64,000 nt of DNA from the NCBI RefSeq assembly GCF_030272615.1, contig NC_081406.1:404087439-404151438 (forward strand). Direction: 5' to 3'. The notes beneath the pieces are model-generated. The model did no database searches and was not told the DNA's origin. It was given only the letters and a program-made list of their open reading frames with translations. Positions 1 through 10,938 of the stretch are shown here, piece after piece (within the stretch, counting starts at the first letter, position 1; every line of letters starts with the position of its first letter). The DNA comes from Cryptomeria japonica. Taxonomy: Eukaryota; Streptophyta; Pinopsida; Cupressales; Cupressaceae. The translations under genes were made by a program, and so were the position numbers.

Positions 1-614
1 TGCTTTTACAAATGATAAAGTTATATCCCAAACCTTGATATCAGAACATTATATTAAATCTAGGTAAGAAATACTTCTTGTTGTCGCATTGTCATAATTT
101 CCTTCTTGGTAGAATATATTTCTTGGTACTCTCTATAAGGAAATAACATTGAAACATTATCATGACTATGTTATAAATAAATTTTCCTCAAAATACTTTT
201 GCAAATAATAAACATTATATCCCAAATAGAAATTCAAAACATTATGATTAGATAAGGAATACTTCCTCGAAAAAAGTATTTACTTTCGCGTGTAACATCT
301 TCCACTTGATTTCCATCGGTGTAGCTTTCCACTGTTGGGATAACATGTTTTTAGTTATATCGATGCCTGATGATATAGGTCTTCCTCATTGGCTCATCGA
401 GGTAATTATTTTATTGCTCTACTGATCACCTGATGCATTTTAAAAACCCTCGTCAATATAGCCACTCCATCGGGATATTGGGGAAATGAGTTTTTAGTTA
501 CCCTGATACCTGATGGATTAGGGTTAGGGCGACAATGTTGGTTTTCAGACAACATAATTATCATTGAAGTCCACCCAAGGTATTTCAGATATAAATTTTG
601 ATCTACGGCTATAA
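1..614 (-). other. Element A copy I, 3' internal non-coding tract
   Basis: AT-rich sequence matching 18464-19090 and 33864-34500. I see no gene in it. Near 480-530 it has the CCGAT/CGGGAT motifs that also flank the host-gene fragment in the other copies. Confidence 0.6.
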
Positions 615-1087
615 ATCTCTTCTAAACAACATGTGACATTCAACAATTGCACCACTCCTTTACAATTGCTTCATCCAGAAAATAGCAACAATGGGATTAC
701 TAGAAACAGTCGTTTCATCCAAACAAACATCTGTGATATAATGGCAAACCAAGGAGACCAGATTATTATCCCGGGGCAACATCAAATAATGAATGAAATT
801 GCTGAACATCTTTCATTGAAAATTTGGCATCTTCTTCCATTTCATTAATGTCTTCATCACAACTCTTATAGATTAGGCCAGCTTCCAAACATTCGCAACC
901 ACACACTACCATCCTGATTTGGTATAGGAGTACTACATATGGGACAAACATCACATCGTTGACTACACTCTACAGAAAGAGATTCATGATGATAATATAT
1001 TAAGATATACTGAACAATATGCTCCTCAAGTCTTTGGTAGTATGATGCTCTTCCATTGTGACTAGTTCAAGAATGGTATTTGAAGGA
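615..1087 (-). pseudogene. HOS1: HOS1-like RING E3 ligase fragment, copy I
   Basis: Read on the minus strand, this contains the RING core SQRCDVCPIC (about 940-970). After it come CECLEAGLIYKS, then a stretch resembling the start of the HOS1 helical domain, ending in LDEAIVKEWC. HOS1 is a plant nuclear E3 ubiquitin ligase and nucleoporin-associated regulator of cold response and flowering. Only the RING and about 100 following residues are present. The fragment begins within about 20 bp of the NRPC1 stop codon. A frameshift separates the RING from CECLEAGLI and is shared by all three copies, so it predates amplification. Copy I keeps the Arg codon CGA before CDVC, which became TGA in the other two, but has lost the first RING Cys (Tyr instead). 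No intron is evident, so capture from a cDNA is likely. It cannot encode a working ligase. Confidence 0.8.
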
Positions 1088-1094
1088 ACAGTCA

Positions 1095-1665
1095 TTATGA
1101 AATGAGTGGCTCTGGGCCATATTCCAATTTTGGTAGTTTTTCAATCCTTTGTTTGATTTTCAATAGACATGTTCCTATTGGAATCAGTATGCCCATGATA
1201 ATGCACTCACTTACATCTTCAATTTGAACAATTCTCCCATGAATGAAAACATCAAAGAGGTGATCTGTTGTTTTCTCAAATGATACAAGCATTAAGACAT
1301 TGTCATTCATTTTGGCAATGCCAAACCTTGTTATTTCTAGCACTTCTCCCTTGAATGTCATAACATCTGCAAGAAGAATCATATGCCGAATATCAATGCT
1401 CATCCCATGACTCTTCATGGTATACTATATTTGTTCAATTATGACACTTCTAGCCGCCCCTATTCCAAGTGTTTGTTGGATTTCAATAACATGATTACTT
1501 TTGGTATTTCTTCCATCGACTCCTTCAATACCCATCACAGCTGCAAGATTTGTACATTCAACTAATAGATTGTACTTTCCCTTGTCTTGGTTAATGACTA
1601 CACACTTTACTATGGTTAAATACCCTTCACAACAACCTTTGTAAGCATTTGATCAATCCACATGT
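1095..1665 (-). pseudogene. NRPC1: RNA polymerase III largest subunit (NRPC1) C-terminal fragment, copy I
   Basis: The minus-strand translation matches the conserved end of the Pol III catalytic subunit: [42 protein letters not shown] and ECIIMGI, then a C-terminus ending EPLIS with its own TAA at 1095-1097. In the intact enzyme this part lies near the active-site cleft. About 185 codons are present without introns. Breaks in this copy are a TAG just before YTMKSHGM (about 1419) and a 2-bp insertion near 1612 relative to copy II. The longest remaining open stretch is 107 codons (1095-1418). It lies downstream of gag in the same strand, so it would be part of the element transcript. Confidence 0.88.
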
Positions 1666-1873
1666 TGCATGTGTGTCTACAAGACTGCTGCTGATAAAAA
1701 TGCATACACCTTATCAGGGGATCAGGAGGGTTTGAAAATGCCTACACCGATACCCGATAGGTGAGACCTATTAGGCCTCACTTCGCATTTTTCCTTCAAC
1801 ACATGTTTATAATCATTTATTTAAAATAATTTAAAAGATTAATGCCCTTTTCTATAGGACTTCTCTTTATAAT
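1666..1873 (-). other. Element A copy I spacer with short hairpin
   Basis: Spacer between the NRPC1 fragment and the element B insertion site. It contains CCGATACCCGAT (about 1747) and a hairpin with arms ATAGGT/ACCTAT around GAG (1757-1771), present in the other copies as ATGGGT/ACCCAT. Confidence 0.6.
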
Positions 1874-1878
1874 GTTTA
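1874..1878. repeat. Target site duplication of element B, left copy (GTTTA)
   Basis: GTTTA directly precedes the TG of the left LTR and recurs directly after the right LTR at 12681-12685. The uninterrupted sites in copies II and III (near 28289 and 35693) carry a single GTTTA, confirming the insertion. Confidence 0.95.
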
Positions 1879-3443
1879 TGTAGATCAGGAATTTGGGAAA
1901 ACATCAAAGCAATATCAATTAGCTAACCACAAAGCTAAATTGCAATGAAAAGAAATCCTAATACATTCAATAAAGGCATGAAGATGAAATACTAAAATAA
2001 AATGAAAACCAAAGCATGTATCTCCTTCATTGTTCCTCCATTGTTCTTCTTTCACCTTCAAATTTGATGTGGATCTCACCTACAAGTTCAAAATTGCAAG
2101 TGGAAAGCAAGTTGTTGATGAAATTCGTAGCATAAGGTTACTCAAAAATGTGATTGATTGATTGATTGATTGAAGAAAATCATCCAATTTATAGACAAAT
2201 TGGAGAGAGAACAAGATTAGCATGAAGAGATTTGAAAGGAAATTCAAATCAAGAATGGCAAAATTATGACAAATGTGTGACACTTTCTATGCAAGGTGTA
2301 TGCCAAATTATGCACAAATTATGGTAACTTTCTATGCAAGGTGTATGACAAATTATGTCAAATTATGACAAGATTGAAATGCCATTCCCATGAAATTAGG
2401 GGAAATATTAGAAAAATTAAAGAAAATAGGAGAAATAGAAATTAGGAATTAGGAGAAATTAGCAAATTAGAAAATTGAGGAAAAAGATAAAATAGAAATT
2501 AGGTGAATTAATTAATAGGTTCTCATCCATTAATTAATTCATGAAAGAGACCTAGGACTAAATAAATAGATTTATTTAACCCACAAAGAAGAAGAAAAGG
2601 ATTAAATGAACAAATCATAAAACCCTAGAAATAAGAGGACAAGGAATTAGGTCAAGACAACAAGAAATTAATGTAGGTTCGATCATGATTCTGATTGGCA
2701 AAGGACCAATGTTGATAAATGATTGAGATTGGTTGACAAAAATCAATGACAAATTGACCAAGATTGACAAGGAGATCAAATTGATAAGTGCCAATTGACG
2801 AGGAACAATGACTAATTGATCCAAATTGACATGATTGAAAAGGACAAGGATCGATGACGAATCGATCGCAAAATGACAAAATTGGCAAGGACAAGGATCG
2901 ATGATGAATCAATTGCAAAATGATGAGATTGACAAGGACAAGGATCGATGACGAATCAATCGCAAAATGACAAGATTGACAAGGAAAAGGATCGATGACG
3001 AATCGATCGCAAAATGACAAGATTGACAAGGACAAGGATCGATGACGAATCGATCACAAAATGACAAGGCTGACAAGGACAAGGATCGATGACAAATCGA
3101 TTGCAAAATGACAAGGCTGAAAAGGACAAGGATCGATGACGAATCGATCGCAAAATGACAAGGTTGACAAGGACAAGGATCGATGACGAATCGATTGCAA
3201 AATGATGAGATTGACAAGGACAAGGATCGACCAAAATCATGACTGAAGATTGCTATTGACAAGACCTAATTCGAAAGCCAGAAAAATGAGGAATGCAGAA
3301 GAAGGACTTGATGCTCGCAAATGATAAAGACCAAGTGCGCAACATAGAAGAAATGTTAATGTGACTCAAGACCCCTAAAGTAAGGCAATCCGCAAATGTT
3401 AAAGTATGACTCCACAAGCGTTGACCATTTTTAGATGTCTACA
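1879..3443 (-). repeat. Element B 3' LTR
   Basis: A 1565-bp LTR, nearly identical to 10939-12680 outside the tandem repeat. Its 6-bp inverted ends (TGTAGA/TCTACA) are intact. Confidence 0.93.
2846..3221. repeat. 47-bp tandem repeat inside the 3' LTR, 8 copies
   Basis: Starts of AAGGATCGATG or close variants recur at 2846, 2893, 2940, 2987, 3034, 3081, 3128 and 3175, exactly 47 bp apart, with a partial unit at 3222. Each unit contains two ATCGAT palindromes (often mutated) separated by GACGA. Spurious reading frames across it are rich in Ile, Leu and Ser. Confidence 0.95.
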
Positions 3444-3457
3444 TTTTTCCCCTCTTT
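3444..3457 (-). promoter_or_regulatory. Element B polypurine tract
   Basis: On the minus strand AAAGAGGGGAAAAA stands directly before the LTR start TGTAGAC. This is the expected position of the plus-strand primer. Confidence 0.85.
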
Positions 3458-6249
3458 GAGACAATGCGATTCTAAGCATTGCTTCAAAGAATAATAATGA
3501 AAATGCCCCAGACAATAACAATGACCTATGCATGCCCCCTTGAGGAATTGGTTGGAAAAATCCAGAAAAGAGGCCAAGTGATCGATAAGAATGACAAAAG
3601 ACTATAGGTTTGAACGGATCAAAAATCGAAGGTCGGATGCACAAAGGACAAGTAGTGGAAGGCGCAAAAGACCACGACCATCATAAGATGGAGAGCGTGC
3701 ACGTCCATCTAGGTACTGACAAAGATCTATATAAGAGACAAGGAGAAGGAAAAGAGTTCATTTGCACTGGCCAAAGTGGAGGAGTTGTTGCTCAGGAAAA
3801 AGGACCCTTGCAGAGAGATGGCGAACATGCCAATGGAAAATCACCTTGGGGAACATGTACGCACCTACAGATGACTGAACGATGTGGGAGTACCAGTATG
3901 TAGCTCAAAAAACTCATATGTTCAATTTCATGAATTTTGCTTGATTGCAGGACATTGCGGGGCCCATAGGGGAGGGAAAAATGCAGATCTGTGCCTGTGT
4001 AATGATGTTCTGCGCCTGTGTAAGGTACACAGGCACAACTTGATGCTACACAATTGCAAGAAAGTGTGCACATGCGCAATTGTGCACTTATGACTGAACT
4101 AGACCGAACAGACTGCCAATACTGACAGAAGAAATGTTAGTAAGAAGAAATTAGACAGAGGATAGTTAGAGATGAAGGAAAACTTGCTTTCACAAATGCA
4201 CATAAGTAGGTGAGAACCTTTATTTATTTTAGCAAAGCGGATGCTGAGCATCATGGCATTGAAGGCCAAAGCTGGAACGCAACCCCTTTTGCAAAAGATA
4301 GACACATCGCACACAAGGAATAAGTGAATCATCCTAGGATGCATACATCAAGGGTTGAGGTCTGTGTGGCGTCACAATGCGATCGTACTTATCACAGACA
4401 CCCAATGATATAGCTGCCCCAGTTTGTGACAAACATTCCACAAATAGCAAACACAACAAAAAAAAGGAAAGGGACCATGAACCATCCTGGTCACTCTAAA
4501 TCACTCAGTGACATCATCGAGAAACATAGGAACATGATCAAGGCCAAAGATAAATCAGTAAAAAGATAAGACGTACAAATTCAACCAAGTCAAACAAACA
4601 GTCTGATCGTCATTGTCAAAAGTGGAAAACAAGAATGATCATGCTGTCTGGTTTCAGGGAGTGCGGTACCCCATCGAAGATAGGACATAGTCTGGTTTTG
4701 AGAATACCACACCCTATATAAGACCCATGATAATGTTGACAAGGACCAATGGTAACGTTGATGCTATTTGGATTGATGTGACAACTATGATCAGGTTGAA
4801 TGCTTGCTTGGTCGAACAGTTTATCTGTCAACGCGTGATTTCATTAAAGCACAATGTTTGATAGATTGTCGTTGGATGTATGCTCAGCAATCTCTCTATG
4901 CACAAAGGGGACCATTTATTGCCAAAGAAATTGTTTTTTGTATTTTGATGTTTTTCCCTTTGTAGGAATTTCGAGTTTTTTTTTTTTTCAAATTTTTTTT
5001 GTTCGTTTTTCAGGACTTTATTTGATTATTTAGGGATTTTTTTCAGGACATTATTTGAATTTTTTTTTAGTGATTTTTTCAGGACATTATATGATTTTTA
5101 GGGATTTGTTTAGGACATTATATGATTTTTAGAGATTATTTCAAGACATTTTTCAATTTTTATGATTTTGCCACCAGTGTCTAGCAAGGCAAGGAATATG
5201 ACAGGTGAATAAGTAGGCTTTCTGAAATGTTGGTGGATAGAGGGAAGACAAAGGCCTTTTATCATGGAGACAATACAGATGCAATTTTCAAGGGCTATTG
5301 CGTGATGGGACAAAAGATTGGATATGACAATGTAAAGCAGTGACATGGCATGAGGGACATGTCAAGAGGTGTTTGAATCCATGTTTAAATTTTGCATCCT
5401 TATTATAGATCAAGATCAAGGAATGAAAAAAAGAGTGTATGGATAGTGATAAGATATGGATAGGATAAGCAAGACCAAGAATGGATAAGGGACATGGACT
5501 GAAGGTCGGGATAGGATACGAGATAGTGGCAGAAAGTTGCAATAAGCTAGGGAATATGGATCAAAGGTTATAATAAGCAAATGGATAAAGACCAAAAGCT
5601 ATGATGGACTAAAAGCTGCAAACAAGATGCATGATGCTCATGAAGATCCTCAGCCTTGTCAAGATCAAAGGTGGAAAGGGAAACTGGACATGAGGGACAA
5701 TAGGATATGAAAGGTAATGACAAGGGTTCGATAGGATAATGAAGGGCAATAGGATATGAAGGAGGAAACCTACCCCCAAGTGTGGTGTGAAAGAAGTTCA
5801 TAAATTATGCATGATGCCTGTTTGCCAGGTTTTCATCATGGTACTTGCCCAAGGTGCCTGTTTGCCAGATTTTCACTAGTGAACGAATTATTTTTGCTTT
5901 ACTTTTTTCTTTTGTTTTTTTTTTTCACTTTTTTTTTTTTGGTATTTTAACTTTTTCAATAGAAGATGGACACATGATAGGGGATGGAAGAAGGACTCAA
6001 ACATCTTTTTGTTTGGATAGTAACCTTAAAAAAAGAATGGACCATGACCTTTAAAAGTATGCTCAAAGACGTTGGTCGGATAAGGACATGGAAAATGAGA
6101 TGAAACTAAGGCAAGGATATAAAGGATTGGACCAAAGGGACCGAGGGATGGAAAATATGCATTGGATAATGGATAGGGTATTGGAAGAATTATTCTTGAG
6201 TGGATAGAAATGTTGGCAAGATCGACATTGGCACACACCTTGAGGGGTG
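3458..6249 (-). other. Element B 3' non-coding region
   Basis: About 2.8 kb between the gag-like frame and the 3' LTR. I recognise no protein in it. It holds two 21-bp units of the type GTTCTGCGCCTGTGTAA (about 3990-4035), a T-rich repeat at 5005-5165, and purine-rich low-complexity sequence (5400-6200). An open stretch at 3610-3903 on the plus strand has no recognisable motif and is antisense to the element. Confidence 0.55.
5005..5165. repeat. T-rich tandem repeat, about 33 bp x 5
   Basis: Five degenerate copies of a unit like TTTTCAGGACATTATATGAT followed by a TTTAGGGATT tail, spaced 31-36 bp. Upstream is a run of T (4977-5003). Confidence 0.8.
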
Positions 6250-8862
6250 ATGGACTGATGGAGGAAAGATGTATTTTGGATATTGAGATTTTGACGGAGG
6301 AATAGCTAGGGATTTGCGGACATAAGGACCCAAAATGGAAGAAGGAGGTTATGGAGGAACAAATTTGAGAGGTTTGGATGGAGGAATAGCAATTTTGGAT
6401 GCCAAGTTTGATTTTTCCTTTTGTGCTTCAAGAAGCTGCTTAGGGATCCACATGGTTTTTGATTTTTCATGCTTTTGTGGTTCCTTGTAGTGCATTGCTT
6501 GCACAAGGGATTTAGGAACCCATATATATTTTGACTTTTGTTTTTGAGCAATGGGTCTTTGTGGCCTTTTGGATATTTATTTTTCTTTATAGATCATATT
6601 GTTCTTTGTTTTGACATGTCGATTATATTGGACATGTTGATCCTTGAATACATGTGGATTGCTAGACTTATGACATTTATACTTGGCATCCAAATTGCTT
6701 GGAGGAGGAAAGGAATGGATGGATGGATATGAATGAAATGGAGTTATTTTGGATTGATGAAATTTACTCAAGGACGTATGCCTTTGCTGACCTTGCATAG
6801 AGGACGAAGGGATATAAGGACCTAAGATGGATGGAAAGTATGATGGGGAAGGTGTATGTTTTGATTTTGATGGAGGGATGTTGGATTTAGTAGGGGTACC
6901 CACATCTTGAGGAATTTCACTGAGGCCATGACCCTTAATATTTTCTTTAACATGAAGGGATTCTTGCTTATGGAGATCTACTCCTTTGCCTTTATGAATA
7001 TCTTAACTTGTAGGATACTCTTTTCTTTGCGAAGAAGACACAAGTCCATTATGAGGTGGATATGACAGGAGAGAAATAATGAGATCTTGAAGTGGATCGG
7101 ATTGCACCAAAGTGGAAGAACCCATTATGCATGTCGAGGGTTCATGAACATCTTGCACTGACACGTTAGAATCATGAGGGGGATTAGGATCATGAGGGAG
7201 ACTAGGATTGTGTAGTGGACATGGTTCAATGACAGGCTCTTCAAGAGATGGAATGGGAGAAATAATGGGATCATTAAAAGAAATGAGATCTTGGAGTGTA
7301 TATGGAGCATTAAGACAAGGATCTTGTGGAGGATTTAAAGGAATAATTTGATCTTGACAAGGAGGAAGATCATTGGAGTCCTCTTTAAAGGTGCTTTGCT
7401 CTTGACTTTTAATGGGATCATCGGAAAGGATGGAAGGGATAGCTTGATCTTTCTTTGGAAGTGGAATGTCAATGGGATTTGAAAGGGTGTTGTGTTCTTG
7501 GATAGAATGGATAGGAATAATGGAATCATTGCAAGTGTCTGGGGAAATGGGATCTTGGTCAACAATTGGATGGGATGATAAGGTTTCAAGATCTTGATCT
7601 TCATCTATTTCAAGACACATTTCTTCATGCTCTAAATTATCCTCTTGACATGGGGTTGGACTTTGGATATGCATGGGGGATTTTGGCAAGGGATTAATGC
7701 TTTGGCACAAAGGGGATGAAATTTGAATGGGACTCTCTAAAAGAGAAGCATTTGATGGCATTAAATCTCACATTTCCAAATAGTACAAGGGATTTGTATA
7801 AATGAATTGATTAGCATATATTTCTGTGGCAAACAATCCTTGGGAGGATGCATTATTTGATACATCATTTGGAGGTGATGGTGTAAATTGCTCTTGTAAA
7901 ACTTCAAAATATGATGGAATGGGAGGGGAAGTGGAGGCAAATTGAGGGTCAAATTCTTGATGGATGGATGAGCCATTGCTAGACATTGGTGCATGATTTT
8001 GATCATCCTCAAGAAAATCACTTAGGACTCTCTTTAAGAATTGTCTAATAAGGCCACCTTTCTTTGGAGATGCGTTTGAATCCTTGCAAGGTTTTGACAT
8101 GATTGGATTTATATTTTTAACTTTCTTGGCAAGAATTTGGTCTTGGTTTGATGTCATGTTTTGATATTGGACTTGGTTCAATTGTTCTGACATGTTTGAA
8201 ACTTGGGTTGGTGTGTGTTGCAACCTTTGTTTTTGAATGTTTGGTTGTAGTTGTTGACATTGATATTCCACCATTGGTTGAACCATTTGTTGACATTGTA
8301 TAGTTGGTTGGACATATTGTTGAAATTGGACCATTGGTTGTGTCTGTTGGAAATGTTTGAACTATTGAACAATTGGTTGTGATGGTTGAAAATGTGATTG
8401 ATAGTAAACACCTTCTTGTTCTTGTTGTGGAGGAACATAATGTTGTTGTCTCTTTTCTTGAAATTGTTTCATCGTCTCTATTTGTGAGAGGAGATCTGGT
8501 ATGTTTGATTGTTCGATAAGAGATCTTACATCAATTGGCTCAATCTTTGGATTTCAACCTAGAAATTTTTGAAACATTTTGGACATTTATGATCTATTCT
8601 TCTCAATGTTTTTCACTTTTTGTTCCAAAATATCCTTTTCTTGAGCTAGTTTCTCCTATAGTTTTTGTATTTGGACATTTACATCATCATGATAAGTTTG
8701 ATCCAAGTTCTGAGACATGTAGAGATTGGATTGACATGATTGATTTCTCAATTGTGATGTCATGGCTTCATAAGAAGGTTGAGACCCCATTTCAACAAAC
8801 ATGTCACTATGCAATGCAACTAATGGGATTGACAAATGCAACCTAAAAGGATGACAATGCAA
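6250..8862 (-). pseudogene. Gag-like low-complexity protein of element B, one frame with eight stops
   Basis: One reading frame runs for about 870 codons. It is broken by stops at 8656-8658, 8587-8589, 8554-8556, 8362-8364, 7768-7770, 7003-7005, 6577-6579 and 6349-6351, but by no frameshift. In order it has a short helical segment (EKLAQEKDILEQKVKNIEKN), a Gln-rich part with QPMVQFQQYVQ, a basic patch (SPKKGGLIRQFLKRV), and a long Pro/Asp/Ser/Ile-rich acidic part. The C-terminal third contains repeated motifs: PPSKSKHTPS with SILGPYIP, echoed by PPSKSQYPKY and SILGPYV, and WVPKSLVQ, echoed by WIPKQLLEAQ. There is no zinc knuckle and no capsid signature I can name. A gag-derived structural protein is the best guess from position; the start codon is uncertain. 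Each stop is one C-to-T change from a sense codon. Confidence 0.65.
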
Positions 8863-10724
8863 CTTAATATTTTTGTACCTTTTGAATTTTTGGAGACAAA
8901 CTTTTGAAATGCAAAGCTAAAGACACAACCTTGGGAAATTGAAATGAAGTCAAGACCTTAAAGGACAAAGGACCAAATGACAATAGGACAAATTGACAAT
9001 GTCTCACCTATATGCTTGGATACTAAGCTAGGTTTGATAAAAATGATATTAATGAAAGGACAAATTTTAGACAAGGTCAAGACTCCCTAACAACAACTTA
9101 GGGTATCATCCAAAGTTTTGATTTTTCAAGTTTGACAAACCAAATTTTTGGGACTAAATGCAAGAAGGAAATGATTATGACAATGACTTAGGATATGACA
9201 TGAAAATGATCTAAGGATATGATATGACAAGATGAAGCAAAGACAAGATGACAATACAATGATAAGGATATGCGAAGACCAATGACTTGGAATATGCAAA
9301 ATGCAACCTAGGCAAGACCTAATTTTAGCATGACAAGGATAATGCACAAATGTCACCTAAAGGGAAATCTAGCTTAGATATGACAATGAAATGCAAACTT
9401 AGGGAAATGATTTTGAACCTAAGTGCAAAATGAGGACACTTGCAATGAAAAGGACTAAAATGAAGGGAGATGACAATATGTCCTAGGACCTAAGTTGGAC
9501 TATGCAAAACCTAGCCTAAAGTGACATGAATTTTGAAACAAAGATATTCAATGTTTTGACAAGCCATGCTCAAATGTTGGATGAATACTTGGACAAATTT
9601 GGACTTTTGTTTGGATTTTGTTTTGAATTGAAGGTTGTTGATTTTGAAAACCCAAGTTGATTATGAGCACTTTTGTTTTTTATTTAACTTTTGACAATCA
9701 CGGAAGACAAAATGTTTGTTTGACTTTGACTGAAGACAATCAAGCACATTCACAACAAATCCTATGGCTAACAAGGGCAATATCTGTTGAATCCTCTAAC
9801 CATAAAATACAACACTCAGCTGGATAGCTAGATGCTTGGTAGCATTGGCTCCCCGTTACAGTGCACTCACTTCTCGGGCATACCAAGCTTCGAGTTCAAG
9901 GGGCATAACTTCCCAAGAACTTGCTATCTCTAACTGAGAAGTACATGAGAGGTGTCTTCGGCATGCATGTATCAAAATTCCTGAGCCAACAGATAGAAGG
10001 ATTTTGGCATCTAAAAACAAGAGATTCTAGTAAGGGTATCCGTTCGGGTGGGTATTGATCCAGTGAATAAATCATCGCAATACCATTCCAGCACCCGTTG
10101 TCTACAACTTTCGTTTCATCCATAGTTATTTAGAGTGGTTTGGAAGAGCTTGGCTTTAGCCCATCACCACTTTGGGTCATTCCCTCTCACCAATGCCTGT
10201 GCGAAGTGCCAGGAAAATTGGGAGGCAGGCCCAGTTCTAAGGGTTAAAACATGCAATCAAATTAAAAACAAACAAAGCATGCATGGTGTTCATTAACCTT
10301 TAAGAAATGAAATGTGCAACTACTTTAAAAATCACAAGAAAGATGTTTTAATGAGAGTCTTTGACCACGTCTTGCATAAGATTCATTAGTAGTTGCATTT
10401 TTAGTCTTCATCACATGTAACGCCAAGATGCTGCACAGAGAATTAGTACCAAAGAAAAACCAAAATGCAAGAAAGAGAATGAAAACAAACAAACTTTGCA
10501 AGTAAAAACAACTGATTTTACCTCTGTTTTTTGCCTTACACAAGTGCAGAATGACTCAACACAGGTGCAAAACCCATCAACACAGGCGTAGAACCCATCA
10601 ACATAGGTGCATAATGCCTCAACACAGGCACATAAGTGTCCAGAAAGCTCTGAGTCACCCTATTTCTTGAGTTTTTCACCTGCAAACAACTCAAAAAGCA
10701 CTCAAAACATGGTTAAGGGGTTAG
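8863..10724 (-). other. Element B 5' leader
   Basis: About 1.9 kb between the primer site and the gag-like frame, with no long conserved frame. Around 9830-10230 the composition is clearly less AT-rich than its surroundings. A 75-codon frame (9896-10123, minus) there has no recognised motif. It may hold packaging or dimerisation structures, which is inference only. Confidence 0.5.
10539..10637. repeat. 21-bp tandem repeat in the leader, about 4.7 copies
   Basis: Units such as CACAGGTGCAAAACCCATCAA and CACAGGCGTAGAACCCATCAA follow each other at 21-bp spacing. The same motif occurs in inverted orientation near the other end of the interior (about 3990-4035). Confidence 0.85.
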
Positions 10725-10742
10725 TTCACGTCGGGTTCACCA
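10725..10742 (-). promoter_or_regulatory. Element B primer binding site, tRNA-Trp type
   Basis: The plus strand reads TTCACGTCGGGTTCACCA, which from memory equals the 3' end of plant tRNA-Trp including its CCA tail. The minus strand is therefore an 18-nt primer site (TGGTGAACCCGACG...). It lies 4 nt inside the end of the LTR sequence at 10747. This fixes the direction of the element. Confidence 0.85.
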
Positions 10743-10746
10743 AAAA

Positions 10747-10938
10747 TGTAGATCAGGAATTTGGGAAAACATCAAAGCAATATAATTTAGCTAACCACAA
10801 AGCTAGATTGCAATGAAAAGAAATCCTAATACAATCAATGAAGACATAAAGACAAGATATTCAAATCAAATGAAATCGAAGCAAACTGACACTGATATCT
10901 CCTTCATGTGGCTCCATTGTTCTTCTTTCACCAAAAAT
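10747..10938 (-). repeat. Extra diverged copy of the LTR end (U5) plus primer-site remnant
   Basis: About 190 bp repeating the terminal part of the LTR that begins again at 10939. It is clearly more diverged from the neighbouring copy than the two LTRs are from each other. The copies join at TTCACCAAAAATG, which combines the U5 motif TTCTTTCACC with the primer-site end TTCACCA. See the finding on template switching. Confidence 0.85.

Noticed and set aside
2846-3221. Regular 47-bp repeats resembling a CRISPR array
   Set aside because: Units are contiguous with no unique spacers, lie inside an LTR, and the sequence is plant nuclear DNA.
2652-3262. Overlapping long frames on the minus strand with repeated Ser/Ile/Leu-rich motifs
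   Set aside because: They follow the 47-bp tandem repeat of the LTR (47 is not a multiple of 3, so several frames stay open). Not proteins.
1879-3443. Element B read as plus-oriented with its 5' LTR at the left
   Set aside because: No primer site follows 3443 on the plus strand. The purine tract and tRNA-Trp site both require minus orientation.
9830-10230. rRNA or organelle-derived insert, because of the less AT-rich composition
   Set aside because: No rRNA core motif or organelle gene could be recognised on either strand.
10725-10742. Possible tRNA-Trp gene
   Set aside because: Only the 3' 18 nt including CCA are present, next to an LTR end. Plant tRNA genes do not encode CCA, so this is a primer site.
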